Shown here: in pieces, positions 23,918 through 37,823 of the stretch
How positions within the stretch are numbered: the stretch's first letter is position 1
Layout of the letters: each line of letters starts with the position of its first letter
NCBI GenBank assembly: GCA_051294375.1
Contig: CM119264.1
Coordinates: 27,037,659 to 27,101,658 of the forward strand
Direction of reading: 5' to 3'
Origin: Paraspadella gotoi
Lineage: Eukaryota; Chaetognatha
Length of the DNA: 64,000 nt
Position numbers and translations under genes: made by a program
The notes under the pieces: generated by a model
Database searches by the model: none
What the model saw: the letters and a program-made list of their open reading frames with translations, nothing else
What the model was told of the DNA's origin: nothing

Positions 23918-23953
23918 CGACGACGACGACGCGACGACGACGCACGACGACGA
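23918..23953 (+). repeat. (CGA)n tract upstream of the TATA promoter, copy A
   Basis: Interrupted CGA triplets. The corresponding tracts are 37255-37312 (B), 53598-53647 (C) and 63144-63182 (D), with clearly different lengths, so this site would be the most informative marker for telling copies apart. Confidence 0.9.
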
Positions 23954-24219
23954 TCTAACCCAGCCACTCGTACCGCGCACCGGTCGAGCGCAATTCCCGA
24001 CATGTCGACCTCTCGTTATCTGAGTGACCGTTTTGTCTTCTTTTTCAGTTTTCGTTCGCTTTTCAATTTTTTGTTTCGTTTTTTTTTTCACTTCGCACAT
24101 TTTTTTATCTTAATTTTTTGGCGCCTCAAAACTCACCACTCGATCACCGAGCGGACATCTTCTGGTTTTGGATGAAAGTACTAAATCGAACACGAAAAAA
24201 CAAAAGAACCGCGATTTTT

Positions 24220-24227
24220 TATAAATA
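24220..24227 (+). promoter_or_regulatory. TATAAATA box, copy A
   Basis: TATAAATA is kept in all four copies (also 37573, 53905, 63443). About 15 bases later comes GCACCGTCGGGCAC, repeated once after a 15-base spacer (the second copy has one base changed in A). The Pro/Ser-rich exon's ATG is about 250 bases downstream. This is a good candidate core promoter, with the direct repeat near the expected transcription start. Confidence 0.4.
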
Positions 24228-24473
24228 AATCGATGTAATTGCACCGTCGGGCACATCAGGGCACCGAGGCGCACCGTCCGGCACGAGACACGATGGGACT
24301 GTCGTCGAACAACGCGGCATTTCACCTCACGCCACCACTCCGCGACCACTCCGCGTTTCACGCTAGACTCGTCTACACAGCGACACGATTCTCGTCACAC
24401 CAGCGACACCTTTGGTCAACGGCTTGACATCGTCCATCCGCCAGCGGCGACGGAGACTTTGGCGCCGGTCGCG

Positions 24474-25745
24474 ATGCGCGCGCCACCGAAAGAGCGCCGC
24501 CTCCGATGGGTCGTCCTTCGTCTAACGTTCCGTCGTCGGTTACGCAGGTCAGCGCAACGACGCCGCTTCAATCGCATAAAGCGCACATCACTCCATCAAT
24601 CTGGCACCGCCACATGATTATCACGTCAACACGCGACTGGCACAATCCACTCTCCCACCCTCGGAGCCTTCAACGATGGACTTGGTGTCCCTGACTCGAG
24701 GAAGACCCAAAGTGCACCCACCCTTTACTTACCCTCCAGGGGTCCAGTTCATCGAGGGTTCTCTCCCCCTGCGGGCCGTTATTGCCCCAGACGGGTCACT
24801 GCCCCAGGGCCGCTCTCAAGGGAAAGATTCCCACAGCTGGGAATCCCGTCGTCGCTTTTAATTTTCCACAAGCGACAGGAGGGGCGGTGATCACTACCCC
24901 TACCCTGGGCGAAACATCGCCCGAGATCGAGGGCCGATTTCCCTCCCTAGGGTTAGCCAACGTCGCCCTTCCGGGTCGAAATTGCCCGCACCCTTTGCGT
25001 GCCGGATTGACTCTAAGCCAGAGAGTGCCTTACCTCGCCAACCCTCTTCACCACGCCCACAGCCTTACTTCGTTTTGGCCCGACGAGAAGTGAGGTTTCC
25101 CTCCGCATCTCATTGCTCAGTTTACATGAGCGCCGCATCTCGTCGGTGGTCCCCATACGCAACCATGTGCACCTCCGCCACCACACGTGCCTCAAATCCC
25201 AATGCGCTATTTCCCAGCAGGTGTCCACTCTGACCTCGCCTGACCCTTTTCGTCCCTCATCCATCTCCATACATTGAGCGCACAGGCGGCCTCTCTTTCC
25301 TTCTAGCGCCATCTCAGCATCTTCCTCCGCCGGCGTTACCAATTCTCACGCCGCTCCGGACGGCGCTCCCTTAACGTTCCGCTAATCCGAGTCTTTCTTC
25401 CCTTTCCGCCAACGCCTCCTTTTTGCGTTACGCCTCTTCTCTTCTCCGCCGCGCCTTCTCTCGATTCCATCTCGAACATTCCCCGCATCCTCTCCGACGA
25501 CGCGGTCGCCTTCCATGGACTTCGCGCCACCTTCCTCGCCGACTTCCGTTCCCGTCTCCTCGACGACGCCGTCGCTGACATCTTTTCCTCAAACGGCCGC
25601 CGCCATCGGCTCAGCTCTACTTCGGAGGATTTGAAATCGATGAGCGCGGGAAAGGACAAGAAGAAGCGGAAGTCGCACCTCGACGCAGGAAGAGAGACGA
25701 GGACGAGAATGCCAAGTTTCTAGAGTTGAATCGAAATGCGCAGAA
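24474..25745 (+). CDS. Pro/Ser-rich coding exon, copy A (frame broken by indels)
   Basis: Sister of 54159-55436, where the fullest description is given. In copy A the 3' third is the best preserved: one frame runs through SPSMDFAPPSSPTSVPVSST and SLTSFPQT. The donor is altered to GTTAAGT by one extra T (exon end 25745). The ATG context is GCGATGCGC rather than GCGATGGCG. Single-base length differences from B and C interrupt every long frame. Confidence 0.4.
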
Positions 25746-25988
25746 GTTAAGTTACCTTTTTATTAAAAAAAATGGCCGCTGCGGAAAGTCTGGTAAGGGA
25801 CGGAGGTGATCGAGGCGAGTAGAAAGGCGGTAAGGTTAGGGACGATTCTTTCCTCGGATGTTAATTTCTAATGGAGAAGCTTTTTTAAAAAAAAACCGAA
25901 TGAAAACAATTTAATTGCCTAAAAAGCTTTTATCGAAAAAATCGGGTTTAACGATAACGACGGTAGGCGACGACGGTTGACGGTGCTT

Positions 25989-26085
25989 CGACGACAGACG
26001 ACGAGACGACGACGACGACGACGACGCGACCGACGAACGAGACGACGACACGACGACGACGACGACGAGATCGACGACGACGACA
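25989..26085 (+). repeat. Interrupted (CGA)n, copy A
   Basis: CGA triplets broken by GACGCGAC-type interruptions. Sister tracts: 42429-42504 (B, nearly pure) and 55672-55764 (C). Confidence 0.9.
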
Positions 26086-27951
26086 GCCTCAACGATGCTG
26101 GCTCAGAGACAGCGATCGCATAAGCTGGAATAAAAAAAACGATCGCGTCGGCGGAATTCTTTTTCTTATTTATTATTATTTCGCATTGAATTTCGATCGT
26201 CAAAACGAAAACAAATCTTGTTGCCTTTTTCTTTTTCCGCTTTTCGTCTTCCAATCTTATTAAATTCTGACTTTCCAATCTTTCTGATCGCATCAGCTTC
26301 GGTCTGGACTCTTCGTCTCAAACAAGTTAACAAGCGATTTCAAGTTAATTTTCTCTGAATCGGCCAATTGCTTGGCACAGTCGCGAGATAAGCCGAGGAT
26401 TGGTTACCAAGCCCGTAATTTTTTATTTCTTTTTGACCAATTTACATTGCGTTTTCTGTTTCACCAAGCAACCGGGCTTGAATCATCCGGCACACAGAAT
26501 CTTGAGAAAAGGCCTGGCAGCCGGCCTTCCTGAATGTCGAAAGCTCAAAATACCAAATGTTCACAAAGGAGATTTTTTTTTTTCTTGACGAAGAAAAATT
26601 ACTCATCATTTGTTGCGAAAATGAGAGTAGAAATTGCATGGAGAGAGAGAGAGTAGAGAGAGAGAGAGAAGAGAGAGAGAGCGAGAATGCTAGAGGAAAG
26701 GGAGAGAGAGAGGAGAGCGAGAGGAGAGAGAGAGCGAGTCGGCAAATAGTGGAGGGAAAATGAAAATTTGTCCGAGCAAATAACTCCCGGTTTTTCTTGA
26801 CGAGAGAAAAATCTTAAAAGGAAAACTACAGGGTCAGCACAAGTCTCCGGTTCAATAGATGGATCCTGTTATTTCATTTTGAAACCTCGTCCGCACTTCC
26901 TACATAACGACCTTGTAAGATGTTCCTCAGAAACGGCTCTCTCGCTACAATAGAATCCATTTCAGAAACTTGGGGGGCCGATGCACGAAAAGGCAGGGAC
27001 CGACCGTCGGGGGGCTGGAAACTTAAACGTAAAGAATTTCGGATGTTTTTTTCAAGCGGACGGGTGGCGGTTTTCTGATGGCGAGATGATAAGAACGAGA
27101 ATTGATGTTAAGTATTCTTTCTTTCACCTTAATATTAATAAGGGAAACAGAAAAGTTATTACTTCGTAATATTGCGTTTCATAGTTGCCGAGAAAAAATA
27201 TAATTCCTTCTGACCGAATAGAGGTTTGAAATTTTTTTTCACTATATTTCTTTTACGTTCAATATAATATAATCTAATATAATTTCTTTGCGTTAAATGA
27301 AATGATGTTAGAGTGTTCAAAGAATGTCGTTCAGTTATTCTGATGGACATGATGCAAGGAATTTCGACTTCGGAGTTCTTTCAGTCTAACAAAATTTTAG
27401 CGCGCTGGAGTTTTTTTTTTTGTGTGGAACTGAGATGAATCTTTAAAAAAAATCCAAAGCAAAGAGGGGGAAAAAACTATTTTTGGAAATTAAAAATGGT
27501 CCATCTCTCGAAACCCATCTTAACTGTCGTAGTATGACAAACATCCGGGGTTGCCGGATGCCCATGGATGGATCCGTGAGGCTTGGCGGGATCCGTTACT
27601 GTTGGCTTGGGAGGCTTTGGTTTCCGTAACCTCAGTGACGCCTCCCAGTCACTGGCGCGGTTAACCCTAGGACAGTTTCGCTTTGCGCAACGCAAGAATG
27701 GAAGTCGTTAGGACTGTGGATGGAACACAGCCTGGGATGGTGTGTTCATGTGAAAATGGTAATTGGCTTGAACGATGTGGACGTGAGGCGGAGTTGAATA
27801 TACGCCAAAAAAAAAAAAAAAAAAAACAGTTAGCATTCTTTTCATCCCCTTGAACAGCCACGGAACGGTGTTCGAGGACTGGAACCGGGCTTAAGCAGGA
27901 TGGGTCAGGATTTAACCACTTTATGGTAAAAAAGCAGAGACTTTACTTCAT

Positions 27952-28229
27952 TCAATCTTTAACAAGGAGCTAAAAATTGTCTTCATATTTTTTTTTCTAA
28001 ATCAATTTGCATTAAAATATTTCTCGAATTAACGCGAGCCGGAAGCAGGGCCTTATCCCCTCTTGTCCCAGTATCAATTTATAATAATATCAACATCAAT
28101 TTTCATAACAAAAGGAACAAAATACACTCAATCAAATTCAATAAATTCGGATTTAGGCAAAAAAATGAAAAAAAGTTGGTTGAGCGCTCGCGAGCCGAAG
28201 GCGAATTTCGGTTGGTTTCGGTTTTTTTT
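27952..28229 (+). repeat. Bridge segment between copies A and B
   Basis: These bases repeat 20537-20811 of copy A (start word ATCTTTAACAAGGAGC). The left join follows ACTTTACTTCAT, where copies B and C continue instead with CGCGCAACCGG. The right join is in a T-run, after which copy B begins at its 14722 equivalent. Such a backward jump is typical of overlapping contigs, but could also be a real rearrangement. Confidence 0.8.
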
Positions 28230-28811
28230 GAGTGGAACACCTCTAATCCCTGACACAACGAGGCGCGATCGACAGATAGCAAAGTTCGCAGACGAGTTTG
28301 GAAGGAAAAAATTATCATTTTTCGGCGAAAAAGGCGAGAAGCGAGCCCGCCTATCGAGAGAACGAGCACAACAACGACAACGACACAACGACGACGAGAA
28401 TGAGTTAAAGATTATCTGACGCGATTCCCGTGGACGAAAAAAAAGAAAAAAGAACAACTAATCAGGACTGTTGCAAATTCCAGTGTTGGTAGCTGTGTTG
28501 CGAGCGAGCGCGATTATCCGCATTCCTAGGAGAGGCCTTGCAGGCCGAATCGAGAAACTAAAAAAGAAAATAAAAAACAAAAACAAATCGAGATTTTAAA
28601 AAAAAAACAACCAAAAAAATAAAAATAGAAAAAACAGTTGTCACGACTTAAAAAAAAAATAAACTACCCAAATCACCATCAGCGAAGACGACCGTACGTT
28701 TTGTAAGAGACAAAACGTCGTCAAAAAAAACAAAAACAAAAAACAGCCCAATCGCGTCCGATTTTAAGAAAGACGAAAAGCCTATCAAACATTGAAAACC
28801 AAAACACCGCC

Positions 28812-28842
28812 ATGGGAAATCAAAGAGCGGGCGCGGCGTCCC
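28812..28842 (+). CDS. Candidate first coding exon, copy B (indel-damaged)
   Basis: Same Kozak ATG and GTAAGT donor (28843) as 15316-15345. One G fewer in the GGGG run and two extra bases later shift the frame, so it reads MGNQRAGAAS. Comparison with copy A suggests read errors rather than a pseudogene. Confidence 0.3.
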
Positions 28843-29322
28843 GTAAGTATTTTTTTTAATTTAATGTATGCCCTTGAGACGAAGAGCGTATTTATATATC
28901 AAACTTGTTTAACATATAGATATAAGTATAAGTAAATGATTAAATCAATAGCTATTTCGTAGTAGGCCTCTTCGTCGTAGCGCTTTCTCCTCAATTCTTT
29001 CAAACAGCAAATTAGTAATTAATCGAACATCCCGATCTTTTCGCAAAAACCCCTGATTCCATCGACCACGCCCATTCAAAACTCCCCCTGTCCTATTAAA
29101 TAACCCCCCACCCATTTTCCAAATAAAAAACAAAAGACAATTTTCATCGAAAATTCCTCGATTTTTCTCGAGATTTCGATTCGACAGAAAATCTGTCGCT
29201 CAAATCTGATTCCCTTCGGTCGATGGATCGAGTCTCCCTTTCTTCGATCCCCAGCGGCCCGCCACACCGCGCCCCAGAGAGATGTAGGTTTTCAAGAGTC
29301 ACTTTACAAAAGGGGAGAGAGA

Positions 29323-29360
<38 letters not shown>

Positions 29361-29396
29361 AGAAGAGAAGAGAGAGAGAGAGAAGAGAGAGAGAGT

Positions 29397-29440
<44 letters not shown>

Positions 29441-30590
29441 GTTTGCAACGAGAAGTCGAAGTTAAAATTCTAATTAATTTACTATTTTTGCGATTGGACT
29501 GGTTTTCCTGTTGAACAAATAACCTTCTCTCATTCTCCCAATTTAAAAAACTGATCACAACTCAAGAGAGAACAACCTCGACGCCAGGCAACAGCAACAC
29601 AGACGTGTTCACTCTTCAGTGTTCACATCACTCACTCGAGTTAGTTCACGCTTGTTGTAAACATAATTTCTCATCGACGGGTTGGGGAACGAAATATACA
29701 ACTGAAAATAAAGTGAAGAATATAACGAAAAAATTTTTTTTAAAACTCGCACCAAAATCAGGCGGAACTGGCAGAATTGTCGAGTAAGAAAAAAGTAAAA
29801 GTAGGGTAGAACAAAGGAATAAAAAAGGAAGGAAAGATAACGTTAGATCATTGGAAGTAGAGAAATCATTTATTGGGCCAATGTTGAGGGCCTGGATACG
29901 ATATACCATCCATCACTACGAGAAAAGGAAAAGTGAAGAGACAGAAAGAAAAGTAACGATTTAATTAAATATAAGAACAATAAAAGGAAAAAGACTATTC
30001 GCCGGTTAAAGAAAAAATGCCAAAGAAATTTTAGAGAAAAAAAAAATAAAGGATGAAACCTTTTGACTTTACACCTCCCTGGAGCTCTCGAACAAAAAAG
30101 AGAAGAGAAAAGAAAAAAAAAAAAAAAGAAAGAAAGAAAAAAAAGAAAAGAAAAGAAATAGAGAGGTTTGACTTTGATGGATGAAGCGGAAAAAGAAATC
30201 AGAGTCAAACAGACGATAGGAAGGTTTGCTCGGAAAGACAATTTGAAATCATCTTGTCATTATTTTTGAGAAATTTATCTACAATTAAGTCAGTATCTTT
30301 ATTAAAGTCGTCATTAGAATGTCATAATCTCTATTGATTCTTAACGTCAATTGCCAGTTGAGATAATATTCAAATTATTTTTTTTAATGAAATAATTTCC
30401 TTCTTTGAATTCTGGTTATTATTTTCCTACGCTTATTTTATTTATTTTTTTTTTTTTTTTGCGTTTGAACTCAAATGGTAATTTTTGGAATTCGAAAAAA
30501 GAATCTTTCAAAAATCCCAAATTTTAATATTTTTAACAATGACAATATAGTTTATTAGAGGGGAAACATTAAATCTCTCTCTCTCTCCTT

Positions 30591-30646
<56 letters not shown>

Positions 30647-31204
30647 CATCTCCCACTTGTAAAGCCTTGACCGCAACGTTACGATTCAAATCTTGAGTGA
30701 CTGATAGATACAGAGTCAGATATTGTTTAAAATCTGAAAGTAAAATTTACGGTAGAATCACGAGTGAGAAAGTCGATGCAATTCTCTTCACAGATTGTAA
30801 TCCCAAAAATTCTTCTTAACTTCGTAGCAATCGAAATTAGATCTCGGTTAGATTTGAGGGTCGCATTAAGATTAGCATGTTTGTAAAAAACGAGAGTGGA
30901 ACACGCTGAACACAATAAACATGAATTCAAACTCGTAATGATAAGTCATGAATCGAGATGTTTTAAACGGAATCCTTAACAAAACATAATATTTATAAAC
31001 TTAAAATTATCAATCGTAAGCGCCATTTAACTCGAAGAGTCTCATCTCTCATAGTCATAATCGTTCCATGACGACGCGGCATTTTGTGTTTTTTTTTTAT
31101 GTTTTTTTGTTTGATCTCGTTAGAGGGACGACAAAAAAAAAAAATAAAAGACGAACGCGCGGAGGCACAAACGCGATTATGAATACGAATGACGGCTGAG
31201 TTCA

Positions 31205-31214
31205 GTCACGTGAC
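31205..31214. promoter_or_regulatory. GTCACGTGAC palindrome, copy B
   Basis: Identical to the motif at 17760-17769. Confidence 0.4.
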
Positions 31215-32227
31215 CATAGAAGAGAATCGAAATGATTCACCGACAGTTTTTTTTTTCTTTCACTTTCACCGTTTCACCAATTTGTGATAGTGCTTCCACT
31301 CGAGCTTCATCCACCACGGGAAAGTTCTCCTTGACCCTTCCACACCCCCACCCTCCCTCCACAGTCGTTACGAGCCCCACAGGGTCTTTTTCCCTCTCAC
31401 ATCGTGGTTTTCACGTCGCGTACTCAATTAGGCGCCAAATTTATTACCACAAACCACCGCTTTTTTTTTTTTTTTTTTTTTTCTTTCGCAGCAAAAATTT
31501 TTTTTGGTTTTCCCATTGTGCAAGATTTCAAGCTGAAGGAAAGACGCGTGCGACATATGTGCGTTGCGTCTTGTTCGGACAGAGGAAAGAGAACAGATTT
31601 TATGTACGAGGAAAGAGAAGGAGGACAAACTCTTGGAGGACATAGGATTCTCGAGTGATCGTTACGAATTGTAATGAAAATATATGATGTCTTAAATTAT
31701 TTTTAACTTTTAAAAAAAGAGAAAATTTAATCTTCGACGCGAGCGATTAACCTCGACGCAAAGAAAAAGTCGGTAAATATTTTCGCTGTCGTAGAAATTA
31801 ATCAGGAAAATAATTTAAAATTTAAATTTGCCATTTTTTTTAAAGAAAAAAAAACATTCCTTCACGCTTCTTGCATAAAAAAGAAAGCGAGAGCTAATTT
31901 TTTTTTTTTATAAACATTAAAAGATACAATTTTTAAAAAGGGATAATTGAGATTTATGGTAGTCCGTGGGGTGTACAAAGTGGGTTTGGTGGTTTAGGGA
32001 GCTCGAACCACCGCGGGGGCGTTCGAGGGGGACTTCTGAGTGGTGAGACCAGATATAAAGGTTAAATACTCGTGTTTAGCTTCGATGATGTGTTCTCGAA
32101 AAATAAAAGGACGGCGGTCTGACAAACCCATTCAACCAAAACATTCGTTATCAAAAAGAAAAAAAAAAGAAATAAAGTCTGGAACTCATTTTCTTTCTTT
32201 CTTTCTTCTTTCTTTCTTTTTCTTTCT

Positions 32228-32259
<32 letters not shown>

Positions 32260-33439
32260 TTTCTTTCTTTCTTTTACTATTTATCTTTTAAAACGATTAC
32301 GTTTCCGGGTTTTTTTTTCTTGTACTAAAATCGGTAACGAATTTTAAAAGGCGGAGAGTTTTGAGGAAAAGTTTATTTCTGTTTTTTTTTTTTTTTTTTT
32401 AAATTTACTACAGGTTAAAGAGTAAAAAAGTTGTTTATTTACGATTGCTGCCATTTTCCCGCCAAGAAAATTGGCGACGGGATGGCGCCGAATTTCGCCG
32501 GTCGTAAGTCTGTCGACAACAACCATTAAAAGTCGTTAACAAGTGACAACTTGTTTTATGTTCAACATTGCTTTCATTTTTTGTTTTTTAGAAACTGTAT
32601 CAAACGCCCTTTAGTTTGGAATATATATAAACGGTTGAAACGTAACAAATTCTACTAACTTAGAGTATTTTTTTTGAAAAACTTTAAAATCGGCTTTATT
32701 TTTTAAATTTCAAAATATTTTAAAGTTATTTATAAATATTGGTTCTGAAATAATCCAGTATTAGAATTACTAACGACAAAAGCGAAAAATATTGTAACAA
32801 GTTTTTTTATTTCTTCAGCTACTTTTCATTTCCTTAACCACCCCTTATTTCTTCTCCCCTCTCCTTACCTCAGCCCCCCCCTCAAGAGATTCATAAATCA
32901 GCTGCTCGCGAAGTAAATCTTTCAAAAATGTTCAAAAATCGGGCTTCGCTGATTTAAGACGAGATTTAGATTTGGGCTTTTAACTCGTGATAATTCTTCC
33001 CCACTTATCAAGGCGGGCCCGATGCCGGAGTGGCGGTGTGGGGTGCTGAGGAGGCCGCGGGGGGTGGAGGGGGTGTGAGCATTGGGGAAAGGGGGTTAAC
33101 TAGAGGCTTCCCCGCCGGAACCGAGAAATTTGACGATGAAAAATCGAAACTGGAAAATTGCCAAATCTGGTTATTTCATTTTCGGATGGAATCATGAGCC
33201 CAAAATAGGATCCCCTCCATTTATTTCGAGGGAGTGAAGAAAGACGGGGGGCTTCAAAAGGCTATAGGGTTATTTCGCTCTCAGTTTAAAAAAAGGAGCG
33301 TAAATTTTGACAGAAACAAATGAAATTTGAAGTTTTTTGACGAAAAGTGACTCGTTAAGGAAAAAAGTCCATCGTCGTATTTCCATCGGAGAAAAACAAA
33401 TGAGAAAGAGAGAGAGAGAGAGAGAGAGATGATGAGAAG

Positions 33440-33478
<39 letters not shown>

Positions 33479-33676
33479 TGTGTGTCGATCGGGTTTAACG
33501 AAATCCCAGATGAGCGAAAGTCTAGAAAATCAGTCTCCAAACGAAAATCCCTCCTCGCAAAAATATTTACTCGACGATCCTTTCTAGGTTTTTTTTTTAG
33601 AAAGAGAGAGAGAGAGAGAGAGAGAAGAGAGAGAGAGGAGAGAGAAGAGAAGAGAGAAGGAGAGAGAGAGAGAATG

Positions 33677-33709
<33 letters not shown>

Positions 33710-34146
33710 AGAGAAAGAGAGAAATAGATAGAGACAGATATAAGGTAAGAGAGAAAGACAAGAAACGGAATCTTTTAACAAGGAGCTAAAAATTGTCTTC
33801 ATAATTTTTTTTTCTAAATCAATTTGCATTAAATATTTCTCGAATTAACGCGAGCCGAAGCAGGGCCTTATCCCCTCTTGTCCCAGTATCAATTTATAAT
33901 AATATCAACATCAATTTTCATAACAAAAGGAACAAAATACACTCAATCAAATTCAATAAATTCGGATTTAGGAAAAAAATGAAAAAAAGTTGGTTGAGCG
34001 CTCGCGAGCGAAAGGCGAATTTCGGTTGGTTTCGGTTTTTTTTTTTGTTTTTTTTTTTGTTTACAAAAAAATCAGCTTTCTCAAATTTGATAAGATCTAA
34101 TTTTTTTTTTTTTGGGGGGGGGGGTCGGGGAGACGCAAACTGGGTT

Positions 34147-34171
34147 NNNNNNNNNNNNNNNNNNNNNNNNN
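34147..34171. other. 25-N assembly gap 2
   Basis: Copy A reads straight through this point (CAAAACTGGGTTTTTTTTCT, 20904-20923), so no sequence is missing. The gap sits 13 bases after a T-run/G10 tract. Confidence 0.75.
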
Positions 34172-35122
34172 TTTTTTTCTTTTTCTTTTTTTTTTTCAAT
34201 CACCCTAAGGCCTATATCTTCTTGTTCAAATATTTGTTATGTTTTTATCGTTTCATTACTCTTCTAAATTTTGAATATGCTTATAACTCGATCAAATAGA
34301 AGGAATAAATGGAAGTAAATAGGAATTTTAAGGTGGATTATTTATACTTTTGCAAGTTTTTTTTCGGTACTTTTTTTAATGTTAAAAATTTCATGTCACA
34401 GTTCCTTTCCGTTAACTGTCTGAAAAAAAAAATTGGGTGCAAAGAATAACAAAATTTTAAACTTCAAAAAATACTAATTTTAATCTTGTTTTTTTGAATT
34501 TGAAAGAAAAAAAAAGGTTTTGTGTCATTACAACTGTATGAACTATGAACTGTGAGGGAGTGAGGCTCCAAAGCGAAAGAGTATTTAAAATTTGTTTCCT
34601 AAATTCCTGATAATTTTGGGCTTTGAGACCTTGCACCTTCCCCCTGCAATTAGCTCCACCCATCACTTTTTGGATTTCTTACCGTCTCGTTGATAAGCTT
34701 TTTATTTTATAATTATAATAACGTGAGCTCCTCTCTCGACCTTCTCAATCCGCCAAAGATCTTTATATGTTTTCTCTCCTTTCTCTTTCTCTTTCTATTT
34801 CTATTTCTCTTTCTCTCCTTCTATTTCTTTTTTTATTCCTCTTTCTGCCAAAATCATCTCACTTCAGATATGTATATTCTTCTCTCCCTACCACCTTGAT
34901 CTCCACCCCATCTACACTCCGTCTACACCCCAATCTCCAACCCCCTTCTACACCCCACCATCTCCAACCACCATCTACACCCCCCAGGTCGAAAGGCTCC
35001 ACCTTTTATCTCCTCCTTTTCACTTCGTTTTCCTTCTCCTATTTATTTTTTTTCTTTCACCCTTTTTGCTTCTTTTTTTTTCTCAAGATCGTAACTTCTT
35101 ACAACTTACTCGTTGGAAGCTT

Positions 35123-35178
<56 letters not shown>

Positions 35179-35352
35179 TTTAAATTTAAGGACGGCAAAT
35201 AGGGCCTCCGTTTATTTTAGACTCGTTTCCATTTTGCTGGTTAAGTTCCGTCTTTGTGTCGGCAGATTTTTTCTCAGTTTTGATTTTTTTTTCTTTTATC
35301 AACCGACTTAATATAATTTCCTTATGTGTAAAATAAAAATACTATAGCCGCA

Positions 35353-35377
35353 NNNNNNNNNNNNNNNNNNNNNNNNN
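35353..35377. other. 25-N assembly gap 3
   Basis: The gap is flanked by GCCGCA on both sides. Copies A and C read ATAGCCGCATAGCGGCC without a gap. The six bases are simply duplicated across it; the site is the hairpin GCCGCATAGCGGC. Confidence 0.8.
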
Positions 35378-35403
35378 GCCGCATAGCGGCCTAGCCGACC
35401 TCT

Positions 35404-35460
<57 letters not shown>

Positions 35461-37253
35461 TTCATTCGACTCGTCCCAAGAATATAAAACCTTTTTCTTC
35501 TTCACTGAAAAATCAATCAGTTTTTTTTTCTTTCGATTCACAGTCTGGTTTTCACCGTCTCGCTTTTTTGATTCACGGATTCAAAGCAAAATATATTTTT
35601 TTTTTATTTATTTTATTTATTTATTTTTATAAATTTATTAAATTTACTAAATATATGAAATCTTTTTAACAGTATAAATTAAATAGTAATAATAAAACTT
35701 CTTTCTTCAGTTTCTTGAATAAACAAGGCGTCTTGGATGCGTTACAAAATAAATGATTACACGGACCTCCGACGGGCGAGAGAGAACTTCTCACCATATG
35801 GTTTCGCGGTTTATATGTGTATGAATTATTTCTTTTCTTCTTTCTTTCTTTTCTTTCTTTCTTTCCTTTCTTTCTTTCTCTCTCTCTATCTTCCAAATCG
35901 AAAATGAGATTATTTCAATTTCTTCTTCTTTTTTTCTCCTCTCGTCGAGAGAGAACGATTGACGGACAAATTTCTTTTTTTATTTTTTTCTTTTTATTTT
36001 CATATCACATTTTTTCCCCCTTTTTTTCTTTTTTTTAACTTTTCAACTTCCCCCCCCCGTTCCCATTTTTTTTAGTCTCTCCAATTCTCTTATCCACGAA
36101 AAAAAAGCTTTTTTCATTTCTCGAATTTTTGACATCGTCCTTAAAAATCGATTTTGATTTCGAAGAACTCCGCTACGGTTTCTGTTTTTTCTCTCATTTA
36201 TTTTTCTTTTTCTTTTTACTTTTTTTTTCTTTTAATTTTTCGCTCCGTTTTTCACTTTTCTTCTCGCGTCTTAACGGATTTTTATTGTTTCTTGGCCCAT
36301 CTCCGGGTTAACTGGTCCCACCCGTCCCGATCACCTGATCCCCTGTCCTCTAGTCCCCGGTCCTCCTGGTCCCCTGTCCCGAAACGCGGCGTCGTTGATG
36401 ATGGATATCTTTTTTTCGCACGACCCAATTCTGAATCCGGAGGCGAGGTTCGGCTGGGGGAAGAACTCGAAAAAAAAATGTTGGTTGGTTGTAACGTAAA
36501 TTTCTTCAATTTTAATTTTATTTTTTATTTTTTATTTTTTTGCCTTTTTTAATTTCTTTTCTTTTCTTTTCTTTTCTTTCTTTTCTTTTCTTTTTTTTTT
36601 CTTTTTTCTTTTCTTTTTTTTCTTTTACACGTGTCCCTGTCTATTATATAACCTTTCCTTTATTAAATTCAAACTCCTTTCTCTCACCTAATTGAATTTT
36701 ACATATTCTTTTTTTTTCAATTTTTTGTCCAAACCTTTTGTCTCGGTTTTAAACATTAAAAAAAAAAAACTAAAATAAGTCGATTATAAGTCGTGTTAAA
36801 TTTTTTCAAAATTTTTCTTCGTTTGCTCGCCGCTCTATAATATATATATACTAAAAATTATAAGTTTTATAGAAAAGTTTTAAATGAATTCAACAACGAT
36901 TCATTTGAAAATCTCAACCACAACGAAACGAAAGGATTATAATATCAAATTATAAGTTATAATTTTTATTAACCAGATTTTTTTCCCAAATCTCATTTGC
37001 ATATTACAGTTCCGTCGTGAATCACGCATAATTAAAGTAGAAGGTATCGATTGGAATCGAATAAAAACGAAATACATGTAAGGGAAGAAAAAAATACTGT
37101 GTTTCAAGTATTCATGTGTTTTAGCTTCTTTTTTTTTATTTCTTTTTTTTTTTTTTTTTTTGGCTTTGTGCACGATATACATCGATACGGCAAAAATTGG
37201 AGCAACCTTCGCGTGACGCTTACATTGTTACGTTTTTCGCAATTGTTTTTACA

Positions 37254-37305
<52 letters not shown>

Positions 37306-37572
37306 ACGACGATCTAAACCCAGCCACTCGTAACCGCCGGTCGAGCGGCAATTCCCGACATTTCGGCCTCTCGTTAGTCTAGTGACGTTTGCTTTCTTTT
37401 TTCGTTTTTCGTTTCGCTTTCAATTTTTTTGTTTCGTTTTTTTTTTCACTCTCACGATTTTTTTATCTTAATTTTTGGCGCTCAAAACTCAACACTCGAT
37501 CACCAGCGACCATCTCTGGTTTTGGATGAGTATAAATCGAACACGAAAAAAAACAAAAAGACGCGAATTTTT

Positions 37573-37580
37573 TATAAATA
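37573..37580 (+). promoter_or_regulatory. TATAAATA box, copy B
   Basis: Same arrangement as at 24220, with the GCACCGTCGGGCAC repeat downstream. Confidence 0.4.
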
Positions 37581-37823
37581 AATCGATGTAATTGCACCGT
37601 CGGGCACATCAGGGCACCGAGGCGCACCGTCGGCACGAGACACGATCGGACTGTCGTCGAACAACGCGGCATTTCACCTCACGCACCACTCCGCGACCAC
37701 TCCGCGTTTCACGCTAGACTCGTCTAACACAGCGACACGATCTTCGTCACACCAGCGACACCTTTGGTCACGGCTTGACATCGTCATCCGCCAGCGGCGA
37801 CGGAGACTTTGGCGCCGGTCGCG

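Noticed and set aside
35124-35178. Poly-Arg/poly-Ser frames in TCG/CGA tracts
   Set aside because: These are direct translations of triplet repeats.
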